Below are positions 10,720 to 21,553 of a DNA stretch of 64,000 nt, one piece after another. How positions within the stretch are numbered: the first letter of the stretch is position 1; each line of letters begins with the position of its first letter. Position numbers and translations under genes: made by a program. This DNA comes from Bursaphelenchus xylophilus (Eukaryota > Nematoda > Chromadorea > Rhabditida > Aphelenchoididae). The stretch is from positions 11,098,001-11,162,000 of the forward strand of contig CAJFCV020000006.1 in NCBI GenBank assembly GCA_904066235.2. The letters run 5' to 3'. The notes below the pieces were generated by a model. The model made no database searches, was not told where the DNA came from, and saw nothing but the letters and a program-made list of their open reading frames with translations.

Positions 10720-11503
10720 TAACAAGCAACTTCAGAAGTCCAGTGTATGAATTATAGGCAAAAATGTACCTCCGCAAAGTTTCTACAGGTATTTTAATAT
10801 AACCATTTTTTATACAAATTTTTTTTCGTTTCCTTGCGATTCGCTCTACAGAGCTCAGAGTTATTACTGTTCCCATTGCTTAACCATCAACACCAAACTG
10901 ATACCGTAGCCGGATTATGACCAAATGAAACCAGCAGCGTCAGAAGTGCTGTTGAGCGAGCCACCCAGAAGCGAAACGGATAAAGTATAGTACTACAATA
11001 TCACCCGCTAAACTACGCACTCACTTCCATATTCCTCGCATAAACACCGAACTTCCGCTACCGTACCAGCGGACCTGTTTTTCTACACCTACACGAGAAC
11101 ATTGAAGGAGTATTATCCGCAGCGCGGAAAGGTCGTATTAGCGTGCACATCAACATGTCATCAACGAGTATTATACAAGTGGATAATGTAGCAAAGGGAA
11201 AGGATGAACGCAAAAACGAATTAAAGTACATGAAGTAAAAAATTTGGTGAACTAAGGGTTACTGAAGGGTTTCGAGAAGCTCGGAGAAATGAAATTTTGG
11301 GGAAAATCTACATTACATTTATTTGGCCAAAGTAGGTTTACTTTCAACCAAAAAACACATAAACAGCAAAGCCCTGAGGCCACTTTGAACCGCCAGAAAA
11401 TAGAAAGTTAGTAAACCATCTGTTTGGTCAAAAAAAATCTGGCTGAAACGGAAGGCCAAGATTTTTTTCCGGCCGTTTTTCGGATGGACTAGCGTCTCCA
11501 CTG
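10720..11503. other. Gene-free stretch
   Basis: I see no gene, RNA or repeat that I can support here. Near 11430-11470 there is a TGGCTGAAACGGAAGGCCAAG motif. Its complement, …TTGGCNTTCNGTTTCAG, also occurs near 12917, 17911 and 23119. Confidence 0.4.
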
Positions 11504-11870
11504 ACAGGAGAAGTGCTCCAAGTGCAACGCTGAGATTTGAATGAAACTTGGCATAGATTAAAATGAACTTCTTCTAAGGAATTTGCGAGACTCCGACCTG
11601 GATTTTTAGGGCGAAATTTGGTAAAAATGTACGTCTTTTTTGCGAATTCTGACATGAAAAAGTTTTATACTTATCTCTATTTTATTGGGTAATGTCTCCA
11701 CAAAAAATCAATTTTTCAGGCACGAAACTGGCAAGGATACGGACAAAAAGTGTTTTCACTGTATCCTCCGCGTTTCGCGTTCTCTCTTGGCCGCACAAAT
11801 CGCGGAATGTCTCAGTTGCTCCTGCAAAGCCAGCGCTAAAATTTTTTGCAACTGGAATGTGCCTTATGGG
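11504..11870 (+). repeat. Degenerate MITE-B
   Basis: It starts ACAGGAGAAGTGCTCCAAGT and reads GAATGAAACTTGGCATAGAT, CGAAACTGGCAAGGATACGG and CCGCGTTTCGCGTTCTCTCT. The right terminus is lost. Confidence 0.7.
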
Positions 11871-13237
11871 CATGTGGGCTCTTCCCGTTACATACAAACT
11901 TCTTATAATACGTCGACAATTCTTTAAACCCTCAACGCTCCCAAAAAAAGTCTCATTAAGCAAGCAAAGAGCCCGGATTTGCCTAATCCGCGAAGCAAAA
12001 TTAACAGTTAAAACCCCTCCACAAAGTAATTTACTCTATTTTTGTTTCAAAAAAAGCCATCTTGACCTTGCTCTCGGTTCCGTTTCTATTTTTACCCCCT
12101 AATCCGCGGCCACTTTGAGCCCAAGCAAATCGTCGTGATATTTTAGGGGGTGGTGATGTCGTACGTGTGGCTTTAGGGAGCAATGTCAAGAATCAGAAGG
12201 CATCATGTTGTCTACAGAAAAGATAGTGTAATACCAATTGATTAATGGACAAGATAGACAACAATTTTGGTGGTAAAAGTCGTTGCTTGAGGCAAACATA
12301 GCGTAAATGGTAGACAGAAGGAAGTGGAAAAATCTCAAGAAATCTCAGAAACACGGAAGACATAAAAAAATGCATTGGAAGCAACACTAGTGGTCCAAAG
12401 GATATTGTTAACATGTCTGCGCGTGCGATTTTTAATTGTAGCCATCATTGCAATATTTCCATTATCACCCAAGAATTCACACACCCCAAAAATTCAGTAC
12501 AGGAATATGCGCCATGGAGCTTATTCCTGTGATGCAACAACCGATTTATTCTTCTTTCTCTGACCGCTCTCTTCCTTTTTGCGCGCGCGCCCTCTTCCTC
12601 TCGCCATTCGACGAAAATAGAACGAGAAAAGAAGAGAGCCCGATTTCCTTCCGAAATCAAAACAGAGAAAAGCGGGGAAATCGTTATTTCGCGGATCGCC
12701 AAGGCTTTGACGAAATTCCCTTTTTATTTTGACGTGCGCCACACGAACTTGAATCACCCAAAAATTGGGTAACTCGAAAGGACTCACCGAACTTGTATCA
12801 CCCAACCCTCCGTCACCCACTTTTTCAGTCACCCAAAAAACGTTTCATCGCGCGACATAAGTGGCGCAACTCGAGTCAAAAAAAAATCGAGGAATCGCGC
12901 AAACAATAAAATTCTTGGCATTCCGTTTCAGATGGAAATTTGTTTTCGACCAAAAAGATTGGTCGATTTCTAGGGAAAAACTTGCTCAAATCGCTATTTT
13001 TTTTGAATTGAAACCTGTTGCCTTAGTCTCGTTGAGCATCAGCAACTTGTTTTTTATTTTGCGGATCTTCACTAGTTTCTGGACGAACCCAGACAGGACG
13101 AACTAAGTTTTATATTTTAGTCGATTTCCACATTATCTTCCTTCGGACATCCGGTTTCAGAGCCCGGAGCTGTTAACATGGTAAACATGAAGAACACACT
13201 TGTCTCTTCATTTTGCGACAAAAGCGTCGACTGAACG
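11871..13237. other. Gene-free stretch with TCACCCA motifs
   Basis: I see no supportable gene. 12750-12840 contains several copies of TCACCCA(A), one of them followed by its complement (CACCCAAAAATTGGGT). 12590-12600 is a short GCGCGCGC run. Confidence 0.4.
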
Positions 13238-13386
13238 GTCTGTCGGGAAAATAATGCGGAAAATGTCGCTGCGCCAATCTCGCCGCTAAACTGAAAACCA
13301 GTGTGATTTTGCCACAATTCATTTTCTCGCCGACTATGCTATTTTGGAGGCAACATGGTGCTCATTATTTTCCCGACACACTAATA
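13238..13386 (+). mobile_element. MITE-A1 copy
   Basis: GGTCTGTCGGGAAAATAATG … TTATTTTCCCGACACACTAATA, with a forward A1 interior (TCTCGCCGCTAAACTGAAAA). Confidence 0.8.
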
Positions 13387-13745
13387 TGTTGGTCTTTTGT
13401 GTACATCATGTTAATTAAATATTGGTTTTTAGTCGATACCGGCTTAAAAGGCCCAACGAAGTCCTACCGTATTATTAAACTAACTGTATCAAATACGATT
13501 ACATAAAGGATAAATATTTTTATGTATGAGATGTTTTGTATTATAAATATAAAGTTTAAAGAGGTGATCAAGAAGCCTCAAAAGCGGTGGGCATTCTCAG
13601 CCGAAGACCGCAATTTGAAGGCGCTATTGTAATGCAATTTTTTCGTTTTTGTCGCCTACATAAAGTCTCAAAAGCCATGTAACACAGAACAATTGTTAAT
13701 TTTTTTTGATGGATTACAAATGTCTTTGAAAAATAAAAATTTGCT

Positions 13746-13894
13746 GGGGCCAATGCGCTATCTGAAAGTTTGCTGAAAATTATAGGGCGCAGCTCGAAAG
13801 CAAGATGAAACTTAGATCCGGCGAGCTGCGAAACGCTGTTTTCCGAGCTGCGCCCTACCATTTTCAGCAAACTTTCAGTTAACGCATTGGAGCC
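13746..13894. mobile_element. 149-bp inverted-repeat element
   Basis: The left arm 13746-13795 (…CCAATGCGCTATCTGAAAGT…GGGCGCAGCTCG) and the right arm about 13845-13894 (CGAGCTGCGCCC…ACTTTCAG…CGCATTGG) are near-perfect inverted copies of about 48 bp around a spacer of about 50 bp. A related phrase, GGCGCAGCTCGAAA, lies near 21930. The open frame across it (13568-13903, -) is not a gene. Confidence 0.7.
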
Positions 13895-13964
13895 TGTTGA
13901 CAAGTGCTGCGCTCAGTTTTTAGGAATATTCAGCGATTTAGGTTCTTCAGTTTTTCTGGAACTA

Positions 13965-14053
13965 GCAGTCTATCGGAAAAATAACGAGCCAATGTCGCTG
14001 CGCCGATCTCATCGCTGAAGTGGAAAGAAATTTGATTTTGTCGACCGAGTGAT
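13965..14053 (+). repeat. Truncated MITE-A1
   Basis: CAGTCTATCGGAAAAATAAC and the forward A1 interior as far as TTTGATTTTGTCGACCG, then GTGATA. The right half is deleted. A separate right-end fragment is at about 14262-14312 (TTCGATGCGACAG … TTTTCCCGACGATTGATAG). Confidence 0.65.
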
Positions 14054-14145
14054 ATCGTACAAAGAAAATTTTCGATGAGTTTGCAACCTCCAGGCCGGTT
14101 TTAAAACATTAAAATATGAGCCACTTTTCGTGGCGGCGGTTGTGT

Positions 14146-14227
14146 GCAGTCGTGTCCGAGTGGTTAAGGAGATTGACTAGAAATCAATTGGGCTCTGCCC
14201 GCACAGGTTCGAATCCTGTCGACTGCG
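14146..14227 (+). tRNA. tRNA-Ser (anticodon AGA)
   Basis: This is a complete 82-nt class II tRNA without intron. The acceptor GCAGTCG pairs with CGACTGC, and the discriminator is G. The D arm is TGTCCGAGTGGTTAAGGAGA, a good Pol III A box. The anticodon stem TTGA/TCAA encloses loop CTAGAAA, giving anticodon AGA for codon UCU. A long variable arm, GGGCTCTGCCC, marks it as a serine tRNA. The T arm is ACAGGTTCGAATCCTGT, an intact B box. A short T run follows at about 14233. Everything needed for folding is present and I regard it as functional. Confidence 0.96.
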
Positions 14228-14351
14228 GATGAGATTTTTGGCCGTTAGAAGAAAATTTTTTTTTGGATTTTCGATGCGACAGATTTCTCGTTGTTTTCCC
14301 GACGATTGATAGAAATTTTCAAAATAAAATCGATTTTTGGGATTAGAAAGG

Positions 14352-14525
14352 TGTCGAAAGGGCCGACAACCCAGTAACGAGACAAGACGAGAGCTCAAGG
14401 GTCAAGTAATTTATTCAGTGGAATGGAGGCCTTTTATAGGGAAGCCCCACGAAGTGCAGTCAAATTTGAATAAATGCAGGTCGTTCCTCGTGGGAAAATC
14501 ATAGAAGCGGTCGTTCCGCCTCACA
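14352..14525 (-). mobile_element. Solo LTR, copy 2
   Basis: This 174-bp copy runs from TGTCGAAAGGGCCGACAACC to CGTTCCGCCTCACA. It is flanked by AAAGG (14347-14351) and AAAGT (14526-14530), a 5-bp duplication with one change. It is very similar to the copies at 9264, 19207 and 25537. The TATA box and polyadenylation signal read on the minus strand. Confidence 0.85.
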
Positions 14526-16836
14526 AAAGTCATTGTTTCTTCTTTCATATCACAATTTTTCAAAAGTGCATAGATTTTTCGTCGTAGCGCACCCTGCATT
14601 TTGCCAATTTTTGCGCTGTACAATGCTCGCAAAATTTGAACAGTTGAGAAGCGCCTGCTTCCTAGTGACTTTTGAATTGCATAATACAATATTTCATATT
14701 CACACAATCCGGAAAGCTTGTGACGAAAAGTCTACGCACCTATGATATGGTGAGTAATACGATGAGTAGGTTTGCCGAAAAGCAAGCCTTCCCCAAACGC
14801 TTCTTTCGCCGAACCATTTTAGCTTATCTCAGTTTGACGCGTGCATCGTAACCACTGTCGAAATCCTTCTATTCATGTTATATTAATACAATAGATCGTA
14901 ACACCTTATTAGAAACAGACGGACTAATTTTTATTACAGTTATATACGTAAATCCCTGATATTTTCGTTCTATCCCAAAGCACAAACTCCGACTGAGCGG
15001 CTTTCCCGGCTCCAAAGCCGATCACTCCTAATGGTCGGAGCGCCGCTGAGTGTTTGGTTGTCTACGGGACCATCATCATGTTGTCGCATGGCGAAGATCA
15101 AAATCCACGATGCACGCCGAGCACGGAAGGTGCGCAATAAATTCTTTTGAAAAGGGTTGAAACTGCACAGTGTGTTTTTCATCGGCGCTGCGCTGGTTGC
15201 GCCGGGCAGAATCATGCGAAAACATGTCAAGATTTCTTGCCCTGCCTAGTATATACGTAAAAATTTTTGTCGATTTTTATCGACTACGGAATAAAATACA
15301 TATCTCTTTTACTTTTATAAAATATCTCTATTACTCAAAGTTTATGCGATAAATACCTTGAGCCCAAGAAAAGCCTACAGTTGGATTCTACGTTGCAACT
15401 GAGTACAGTAACAACGTTTCAACTTTTTACGGCGATTCTTTGAATGTATGCAAGGCTTACGGTACAAAATTTACGAAATTTATACCCTCAGTTTCGAAAA
15501 AAATTGAAGGTCTTACTTGTGATGCCGGTGCCATTATTTGGAGTGGCAAAAACTCGAAATAAATTTTTTTCCAGCGTCCGTAAAACAACGACGATACGGG
15601 ATTTGCGGCCAATGATACTTTGAGTCGCATCGATTCGGAAATCTGAACGACCTCCGCGTCTCGCTCAACCTGTCGTCAACAAAGATTGTTGAATATCTGC
15701 CACTTGAGCTACGATTGTGAAGAACTGATATAAGGCCAGCGCGCGTTAAAAAAAGTTTTGTTATTAAACAGCTCCATTTGTCGCGTAAGAATGCAGACAT
15801 TAAAGATTATGCAAGTTCAGAGAAGAACCTATAGAGTAACGTCTCTGTAAAACAAAACCTGTCCTTTTAAGGTGGCTCGTCGGTCGGCCCGGGCCAAAAA
15901 TCACGACCCGGAAGAGGTCGGCCCAGCCAGTTTGATTTTTGCTGCGGCCCGTCCCTGCCCGAGCCTTAGTTTGCTTGGCCAAGACAATTTTCTGGAGACT
16001 CAGAATTGTAACTATTCCGCGAAGGTTCCGGGCCGTCCCGGGAGCCATGTCTAGTCCGTAACAAACAATATCAGGGCCCCACCTTTTGGCCAAAATGGAC
16101 CTCCGTACAACGAAACTTTTTAATAACAAATGAAATTTCGATCCCTCCGCAATTCATTCTACAGAGTTTTGACTGTAATTATATTATTTTTACCAAAGCC
16201 CTGCGGTCTCTAAGTTGCCTCTAAGCCGCATAATCTTCAACTACCGTACCCCTTTGGCCTACATTTTTCTATTGATATTATTACACATATAACACCCACA
16301 AACACACTCCAAATAATGAGAAGGCCCACATGAAAGCGCGCTAATTCTAATTCTTGCCGCGAGTCTTCAACCCTATTCGAAAGACTATTTGCACAACAAA
16401 AAGATGGTGAAAACATTGCCTACAGCCTCTAATCCTATTATTCCATTCTGAAGACATCGGAAATCACCGTATCCCACACCGTAATCGCCGCAATAAACAC
16501 GCTTAACGGCCGTAAACTCAATTCTTTCGTTGAAAAAATTGTTTATGCGACGATTGTGTCATTGATTCGACAAGACGGGGATTAGGGCTTTAGAAAATGT
16601 TAATTTGATTGATGTTTGGAGAGTTTAATGGACGCAAACATCTTTTAAAAGACAAGCAAAGCTGTAGATCTCTGAAAAACGGAGGCCATAATGAGCTGGA
16701 GATTAGTCGAACCGCAGGGCTCAGATCACAGATCCGTTGGGCGAAATGTAATGGCCGAGCTTTGGGGACAGCTTGGACAAATTTGTATTACAGTAAGACC
16801 TCTCTACAACGAATGGGATAACACTAGTGTTCTGAC
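14526..16836. other. Long gene-free stretch
   Basis: I find no gene that I can support. A fragment at about 14815-14850 (TTTTAGCTTATCTCAGTTTG) matches the end of the element nested at about 56372-56590. 15880-16050 is a GGCCCGG/CGGCCC-rich patch, perhaps a relic of the hAT-like family at 8216-9034. The GC-richer segment 14970-15230 has one open frame on the minus strand without recognisable family, signal peptide or splice context. Confidence 0.4.
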
Positions 16837-16921
16837 CGTCTGCCAAGAAAATACCGTGAATTGGCGATGACGGGCGATTCCAAAGTGGGACGGATCCGCA
16901 TTATTTTCCCGACAGAATGAT
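16837..16921. repeat. MITE-A2 fragment
   Basis: CGTCTGCCAAGAAAATACCG, then the A2 phrase CGATGACGGGCGATTCCAAA, then TTATTTTCCCGACAGAATGA. Confidence 0.6.
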
Positions 16922-17035
16922 GCAGTTAAAGCTCGGAAAAAAAATTCGCCGCTGTCGCGAAATTTTTATTTTCCTCGCAATGAAATAAGCGCCAACCAAT
17001 AAAATAGCATCCATAATTTTTTTTGAACAGTAAGC

Positions 17036-17080
17036 CTGGACCGGCCCGTTTTCAGGCCCGGCCCGATTTCTTATTATTTA
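17036..17080. repeat. GGCCCGG-rich relic
   Basis: GGACCGGCCCGTTTTCAGGC followed by CCGGCCCGATT resembles one end of the hAT-like element at 8216-9034. No second end or target duplication is visible. Confidence 0.4.
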
Positions 17081-17094
17081 TTCTAATTTCTAAC

Positions 17095-17410
17095 TCACGT
17101 TTTGCAGAAACGACCGAGATTTTTAGATCGGAGGCCGGCAAAATGTGGACACTTTTTTGCGGTTTTTTGCTTGAAAAGCTTCATACCTTTTTCTACCGTA
17201 GAGGCCATGCTTTCACAAAACATAACTTTTTTCAAGCAGAACTGACAAAGATATGGCCAGAAAGTGCTTTTCTCTCTGACCACCGTCGTTTCACATACTC
17301 TCTGGGCGAAAAAGAACGTTCGGTTTCTCGACTGGGCCTGCAAAGCACGAGTTGAAATTTTTCCGAAATTAACATGCTGCCTGAAAGAAAATATGAGCGT
17401 TGCGCTTCAA
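17095..17410 (+). repeat. Degenerate MITE-B
   Basis: Forward MITE-B interior: TTTTGCAGAAACGACCGAGA, TTTTTAGATCGGAGGCCGGC, GCAGAACTGACAAAGATATG, TTTTCTCTCTGACCACCGTC, ending AAATATGAGCGTTGCGCTT. Confidence 0.7.
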
Positions 17411-18589
17411 AGACTTTCATTGTTGTTTATATTCTGGCCTTTTTTTATCGTGAATCTTCACAAAAATTTTCCAGGCTTTTGTTAGCTTTGCACGTGGTTA
17501 CTATGTGTTTGGGCACCCTCGGGCCAAATAATTCCGTCCTCGCGGCATTCGGTGTCAGGTAAAGTCAGCTTAGTGCCATCGAACCGCACAATTTTAGCTC
17601 AAATCCCTTCACATCCCCGCGTCTAATCTTGGGTACGCTAATCCGGGATACGACAACATCAACGGCACGCAAGCAATGGTATTTTTGTGTTTTCGGCTCA
17701 GAAAAGGTTTCTGGAACCTAGAGGATTCCCTGGTTGGTCTTTGGGTCCAATGGCATTTGAAAAGAGACAAAGAAAATTAAGCGGATGAGGCGGAATACAA
17801 AGCGCTGAGCAAAGAGAGCGGAAGGTGCAACAGCGACACAAAGAATTGAATTATAGGAAAATGACGGTAAAGAAAAATAGAGAAAAGGCGCTCAGGCAAT
17901 GAAAAATTCGTGGCATTCTGTTTCAGCTCCAAAATAACCTTTTTCCAAAATGATTTCGTTTTCTAAAAAAGGAAAGGTAGAATGGAGTTATTGCATATCT
18001 CCGATTCCACCTTCAGACAGAAAATAAAATAACGAGATGGCCCGTGGTCTTGCGGTTGTCTCTGCAGTCGATTACCTCCAACAACTTCTACCTGGAAATA
18101 CTTGGCCTTCCAAGTGGAAGGTTGCGGATGTGGAAATCGGGTAATCGAATGATTTCGTTCACCTTTTTAATCAACACGAGAATAAATGATACTCAACTCG
18201 AATAGATCAATTTATCAAAAGAGTAACAAATACAATAAATTAAAATAGCAATACAATAACAAAACACACGCTACAACAACGCAACCCCTCACAACTACAC
18301 GGCCACGCAACACTACTAATCAAATCAAGATGGGATAAAACTCAGAGAAGGTTACGGTGCCGTAATTCAGGCTCTCCGCTTCGGGATCTCTCCATCGAAC
18401 ATTCTCGAACTTCGGGGAAAAACAGCTGGGAAACAGTTGACACGAGGGACATCTCTCTCTCTCTCCATAAATTCCATCGGTTGACACATCGTGGATAACT
18501 CCTGGTTCCGTGGAATCTGACAGCATACGTAAATCTGAAGCTGGTGTTCCGCTTATACTTACCATATACATTTCATATAGAAAACCGGT
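17411..18589. other. Gene-free stretch
   Basis: No supportable gene. 18190-18300 is rich in AACAA/ACAATA simple sequence. 18453-18466 is a short (CT)n run. Confidence 0.4.
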
Positions 18590-18745
18590 TGGCTGGAGTA
18601 CTAAACTGGAAAAGATATCCCCCAAAAAAGCGTTTTTTCTCTCACCGCTCTCCATCTTTCGCGTACTCTCTCGGCCTCAACGATCGTTCAATATCTCGGC
18701 TGCCCCGGAAAGCGTGGACTAAAGCTTTTAGCTAAAAATCGATAA
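18590..18745 (+). repeat. MITE-B fragment
   Basis: It reads TTTTTTCTCTCACCGCTCTC, TTTCGCGTACTCTCTCGGCC, CGTTCAATATCTCGGCTGCC, which is the middle to right part of MITE-B. Confidence 0.65.
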
Positions 18746-19094
18746 AATTTTTTGTTTTTCGAAAAACAAAAAATGCGTTACAAAGCTCACAGGAATTCGC
18801 ACAAGTCGACGACCCCAAAATACACACGACTTATGGGACACCCTGATAACTGAAAAAGAGCTTCTTTAATTCAATTTTCCGCGTAGAGATTATTTTCGAG
18901 ACATTGTAAACATGTCTGAGACTCAATAACTTTGCAAAAATACTGTTAATGCGGAAGTAATTACGATAGTACGTTGTTTGGGTCGTAAAAGTTGTCATAG
19001 AGACTTTTAGACGACAAAGATAGCTAAAGTAGTATCTAAGAGCAAAGTATACCAAAAACAATATCCAAAAGCTATGTCTCGTTTTCAGCAATCA

Positions 19095-19525
19095 AGAGAA
19101 GTGCTCAAAGCGCAAGGCTTAGATTTTCGTTAAATTTCGCACACACTTGGGCGCATGTCAATCTATGAAAGTTTAAGTTTTTCAGTGGAAAGCCGAGATA
19201 TTGAACTGTGAGGCGGAACGACCGAGCTTCGAGGATTTTCCCACGAGGAACGATCTGCATTTATTCAAATTTGTTTGTACTTTCCTACGTGGGGCTTCCC
19301 TATAAAAGGTCCCCTTTCCACTGAATAAATCACTTGACTCTTGAGATCTCGTCTTGTCTGGTTACTGGGACATAAGCCATCTTTGCCGCCGATAGTTTAT
19401 GTCCCAGAGGGAGTGCACTAAACGCGGAGAGCGGTCAACGGAAAATCACTTTTTGGCTATCTTTTTGCCGATTTTGTGCCGAAAAAAATTCTTCTGGAAA
19501 CACGACCCTCTGCGATATAAATAAC
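19095..19525 (-). repeat. MITE-B copy split by solo LTR 3
   Basis: The left part (AGAAGTGCTCAAAGCGCAAG … GCCGAGATATTGAAC) and the right part (ATCTTTGCCGCCGATAG … AACGCGGAGAGCGGTCAACG … AAACACGACCCTCTGCG) belong to one reverse-direction MITE-B. It is interrupted at 19207 by an LTR. Confidence 0.65.
19207..19372 (+). mobile_element. Solo LTR, copy 3 (3' end rearranged)
   Basis: Here the LTR reads in its own sense: TGTGAGGCGGAACGACCGAG, then CTATAAAAGG, then GAATAAAT, then GTCTTGTCTGGTTACTGGG. The last part seen in the other copies (TTGTCGGGCCTTTCGACA) is missing. It is replaced by ACATAAGCC and a later inverted copy TTATGTCCCAG (19397-19407), so the 3' boundary has been rearranged and no clean target duplication is left. 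Confidence 0.75.
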
Positions 19526-19560
19526 CAAGTTGAAATCGCTCGAGAAACTTTCCGAACGGA

Positions 19561-19718
19561 CTAAACCTGTCGAGAAAGTTATGAACACAATGTCGCTGTG
19601 CCGATCGTGTCGTTGAAGTGAAAACCAATTTGATTTTGTTGCGACGCAATTCATTTTCTCGGCGACGATGCCATTTTTGATGCGACAGAACGCTCAATAT
19701 TTCCCCGACAGACCAATA
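19561..19718 (+). mobile_element. MITE-A1 copy
   Basis: CCTGTCGAGAAAGTTATGAA … TTTCCCCGACAGACCAATA, with a forward interior (GTGTCGTTGAAGTGAAAACC, GCGACGCAATTCATTTTCTC). Confidence 0.8.
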
Positions 19719-20231
19719 AGATTGGCTGAAAATTTCCGCGTCAGCCGTTGCTAATTTTCGATTCGGACTGCCGAAACTACATGTGTACAACCGGCTGCAC
19801 ACTCTCAACATACTAATCAAATTTGCTCTTGTAAAGTCGAAAAAGAAGTGTCTTTCGATTGGAAATCGTGGCGGGCCGGCTGTAAAATGCGGGAAATTTC
19901 GCGGTGTAATGGTGTTTATCGTTAAAATTCCCGCGTTTCAAGTTAAGGGCCCTTTTTACAAAATGGAAAAGGCGATGGGGGCCGCATGTTTTACGGCGGT
20001 TAATTTACGGTTGGTCTTATTTTGCGGTTTTCTGGATGAAAATTGGGATTTTTTTGGAATTTTTTGAGGTTTTTAGGGTTTTCGGATATTTTAGGATAAA
20101 AAATTTGTAGATAAAGTATTTGTAACGGATTTGTAGATATTTGGAGGCAGCGGAAAATCAAGAAAAATGACGAAAAGTGGTGTAAAAGTCAGTGTAATTT
20201 TGGAAAAATATAAAAATTGAAATTTTTTGCG
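19719..20231. other. Gene-free stretch
   Basis: Nothing recognisable. The G/T-rich part near 20040-20200 has only chance open frames. Confidence 0.4.
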
Positions 20232-20389
20232 TATCAGTCTGTCGGGAAAATAATGTGGAGCTGTCGCGACAAATTTTCTTGCCTTGTAACAGTCGCACAC
20301 CATCTCTCCAGCCGCGGCTAGCGTCGCAAAGCGAAAACGAGCGATTTCAAGCCATGACAAATCCACAATATTTTCCCGACAGACTGATA
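20232..20389. mobile_element. MITE-A2 copy with intact ends
   Basis: TATCAGTCTGTCGGGAAAAT and ATTTTCCCGACAGACTGATA are perfect inverted ends. The interior has the A2 phrase CCAGCCGCGGCTAGCGTCGC. TA at each extreme fits a TA target duplication. Confidence 0.85.
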
Positions 20390-20986
20390 TAAAATATTTA
20401 TTTCTCCCCTATAATTGGATTGCCGCCAATTACTTAACCGTGATTTTCAAGCCCTTGAAGATCGATTTGTTTTGTCTATTCAAAGGGCATTACCCAAAAC
20501 TGTCATTGCCGTTTGATAAATGTCATATTTGTGGTATTCTCTTTGTGACCTTTACAGTTTTTATTTTACTTTTTAAATGTTTGTCGGGGTTGTTTATTTG
20601 GAAATAGTCGTTTTCAATGCTCCAGAAGAGGAATTGCTTGATTAGAAAATGCTATAGAAAGTGTTAGGGAAGACTTTGGAGTGTTGTTTTTTATTTTACA
20701 GGAAGGCATTCCAATTGCAAAACGTTCAGAGTTTGCTGAAACTCGGAATAAGTTTTGCTACGTTTTTCCCTAGGACCTATAAAGCGCTTCACGATGCTCC
20801 CAGAAAAGCCAAAAATTCTTTTTTGAAATTAATTTTTTTTTGCTTTTTTGGCTAGCCAAAACCACATGTCTCAAGCCCATGTCCACTAAAATTCCACCTG
20901 TAATTTCTTTCGTACTGCTCTTGGATGATCCACCCAACCTATGAAACACATGGTCGTACACGTCTTACAAAAAAATGGACGTAAAA

Positions 20987-21138
20987 TCAGTCAGTCGGGA
21001 AAATAATGAGCACCCTTTTATATCGAAAATCGCATCGCAAGAGAAAATGAATTGTGGCGCGGCAAAATGAAATTTATTTTCGCTTCAGCGATGCGATTGG
21101 TGCAGTGACACTGTTTTCATTATTTTCCCGACAGACTT
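20987..21138 (-). mobile_element. MITE-A1 copy upstream of the first peptide gene
   Basis: ATCAGTCAGTCGGGAAAATA … TTTTCATTATTTTCCCGACAGACTT, reverse interior. It ends about 180 bp before the peptide gene at 21320. Confidence 0.8.
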
Positions 21139-21319
21139 GCATACCAATAATAAATGATTTTTTCTGTTCTTTATTCATGTTTCGACTTTATTCCTTCAAG
21201 TTCAACACCCCATTTTTTGGCTCCAATTCTCATCGTTTCGCCATCCAGTTTACCCGGATTCGTCTCGAGGCGTTACCGTATCCCCCTCTCCAAATGTTTA
21301 CTTCTCCTCGTCTTTTTAG

Positions 21320-21553
21320 ATGTGGTCGCTGAAGGTACTTTGTGTGGTTTTTGTGGCAATCCTCTGCTCCGTTTCGGCGGCACCAAAACCGAAACCCGAT
21401 CCCCAACTCTCCTACAACGACGGCTCGTTGTCGGGGTCGATTCTGTCGCCGTGGGGAGGGAACATGCCTGGAAGTTACAGCAGCCCGTACGGAAGTTTCG
21501 CCAACTCGTACAGCACCTATGGCCGGTACAGTAATGCCGCTGGCTTCTTGTAA
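21320..21553 (+). CDS. SPWGG/YSNAAGFL secreted peptide, member 1
   Basis: A single-exon gene for a 77-residue secreted peptide of a family I do not recognise. Residues 1-20 are a signal peptide (hydrophobic VLCVVFVAILC, likely cut after SVSA). A short Pro/Lys-rich stretch (APKPKPDPQ) follows, then the family core: SLSGSILSPWGG, GSYSSPYGSFANSY and the C-terminus YGRYSNAAGFL. It has no Cys in the mature part and no C-terminal amidation Gly. The ATG directly follows TTTTTAG (21313-21319), a possible 3' splice or trans-splice site. It is the only member on the plus strand and the leftmost one. The start is fixed by the signal peptide. Five paralogues lie at 24066-37719. Function is unknown; a secreted signalling, defence or matrix peptide are all open. 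Confidence 0.85.
   Translation: MWSLKVLCVVFVAILCSVSAAPKPKPDPQLSYNDGSLSGSILSPWGGNMPGSYSSPYGSFANSYSTYGRYSNAAGFL

Noticed and set aside
14970..15230. 86-residue frame on - in a GC-richer segment
   Set aside because: No domain, signal peptide or neighbouring exon. GC-rich patches here also come from repeat relics.
18040..18140. Possible second tRNA (GATGGCCCGTGGTCTTGCGG)
   Set aside because: It looks like a D arm at first sight, but no B box or acceptor partner follows.
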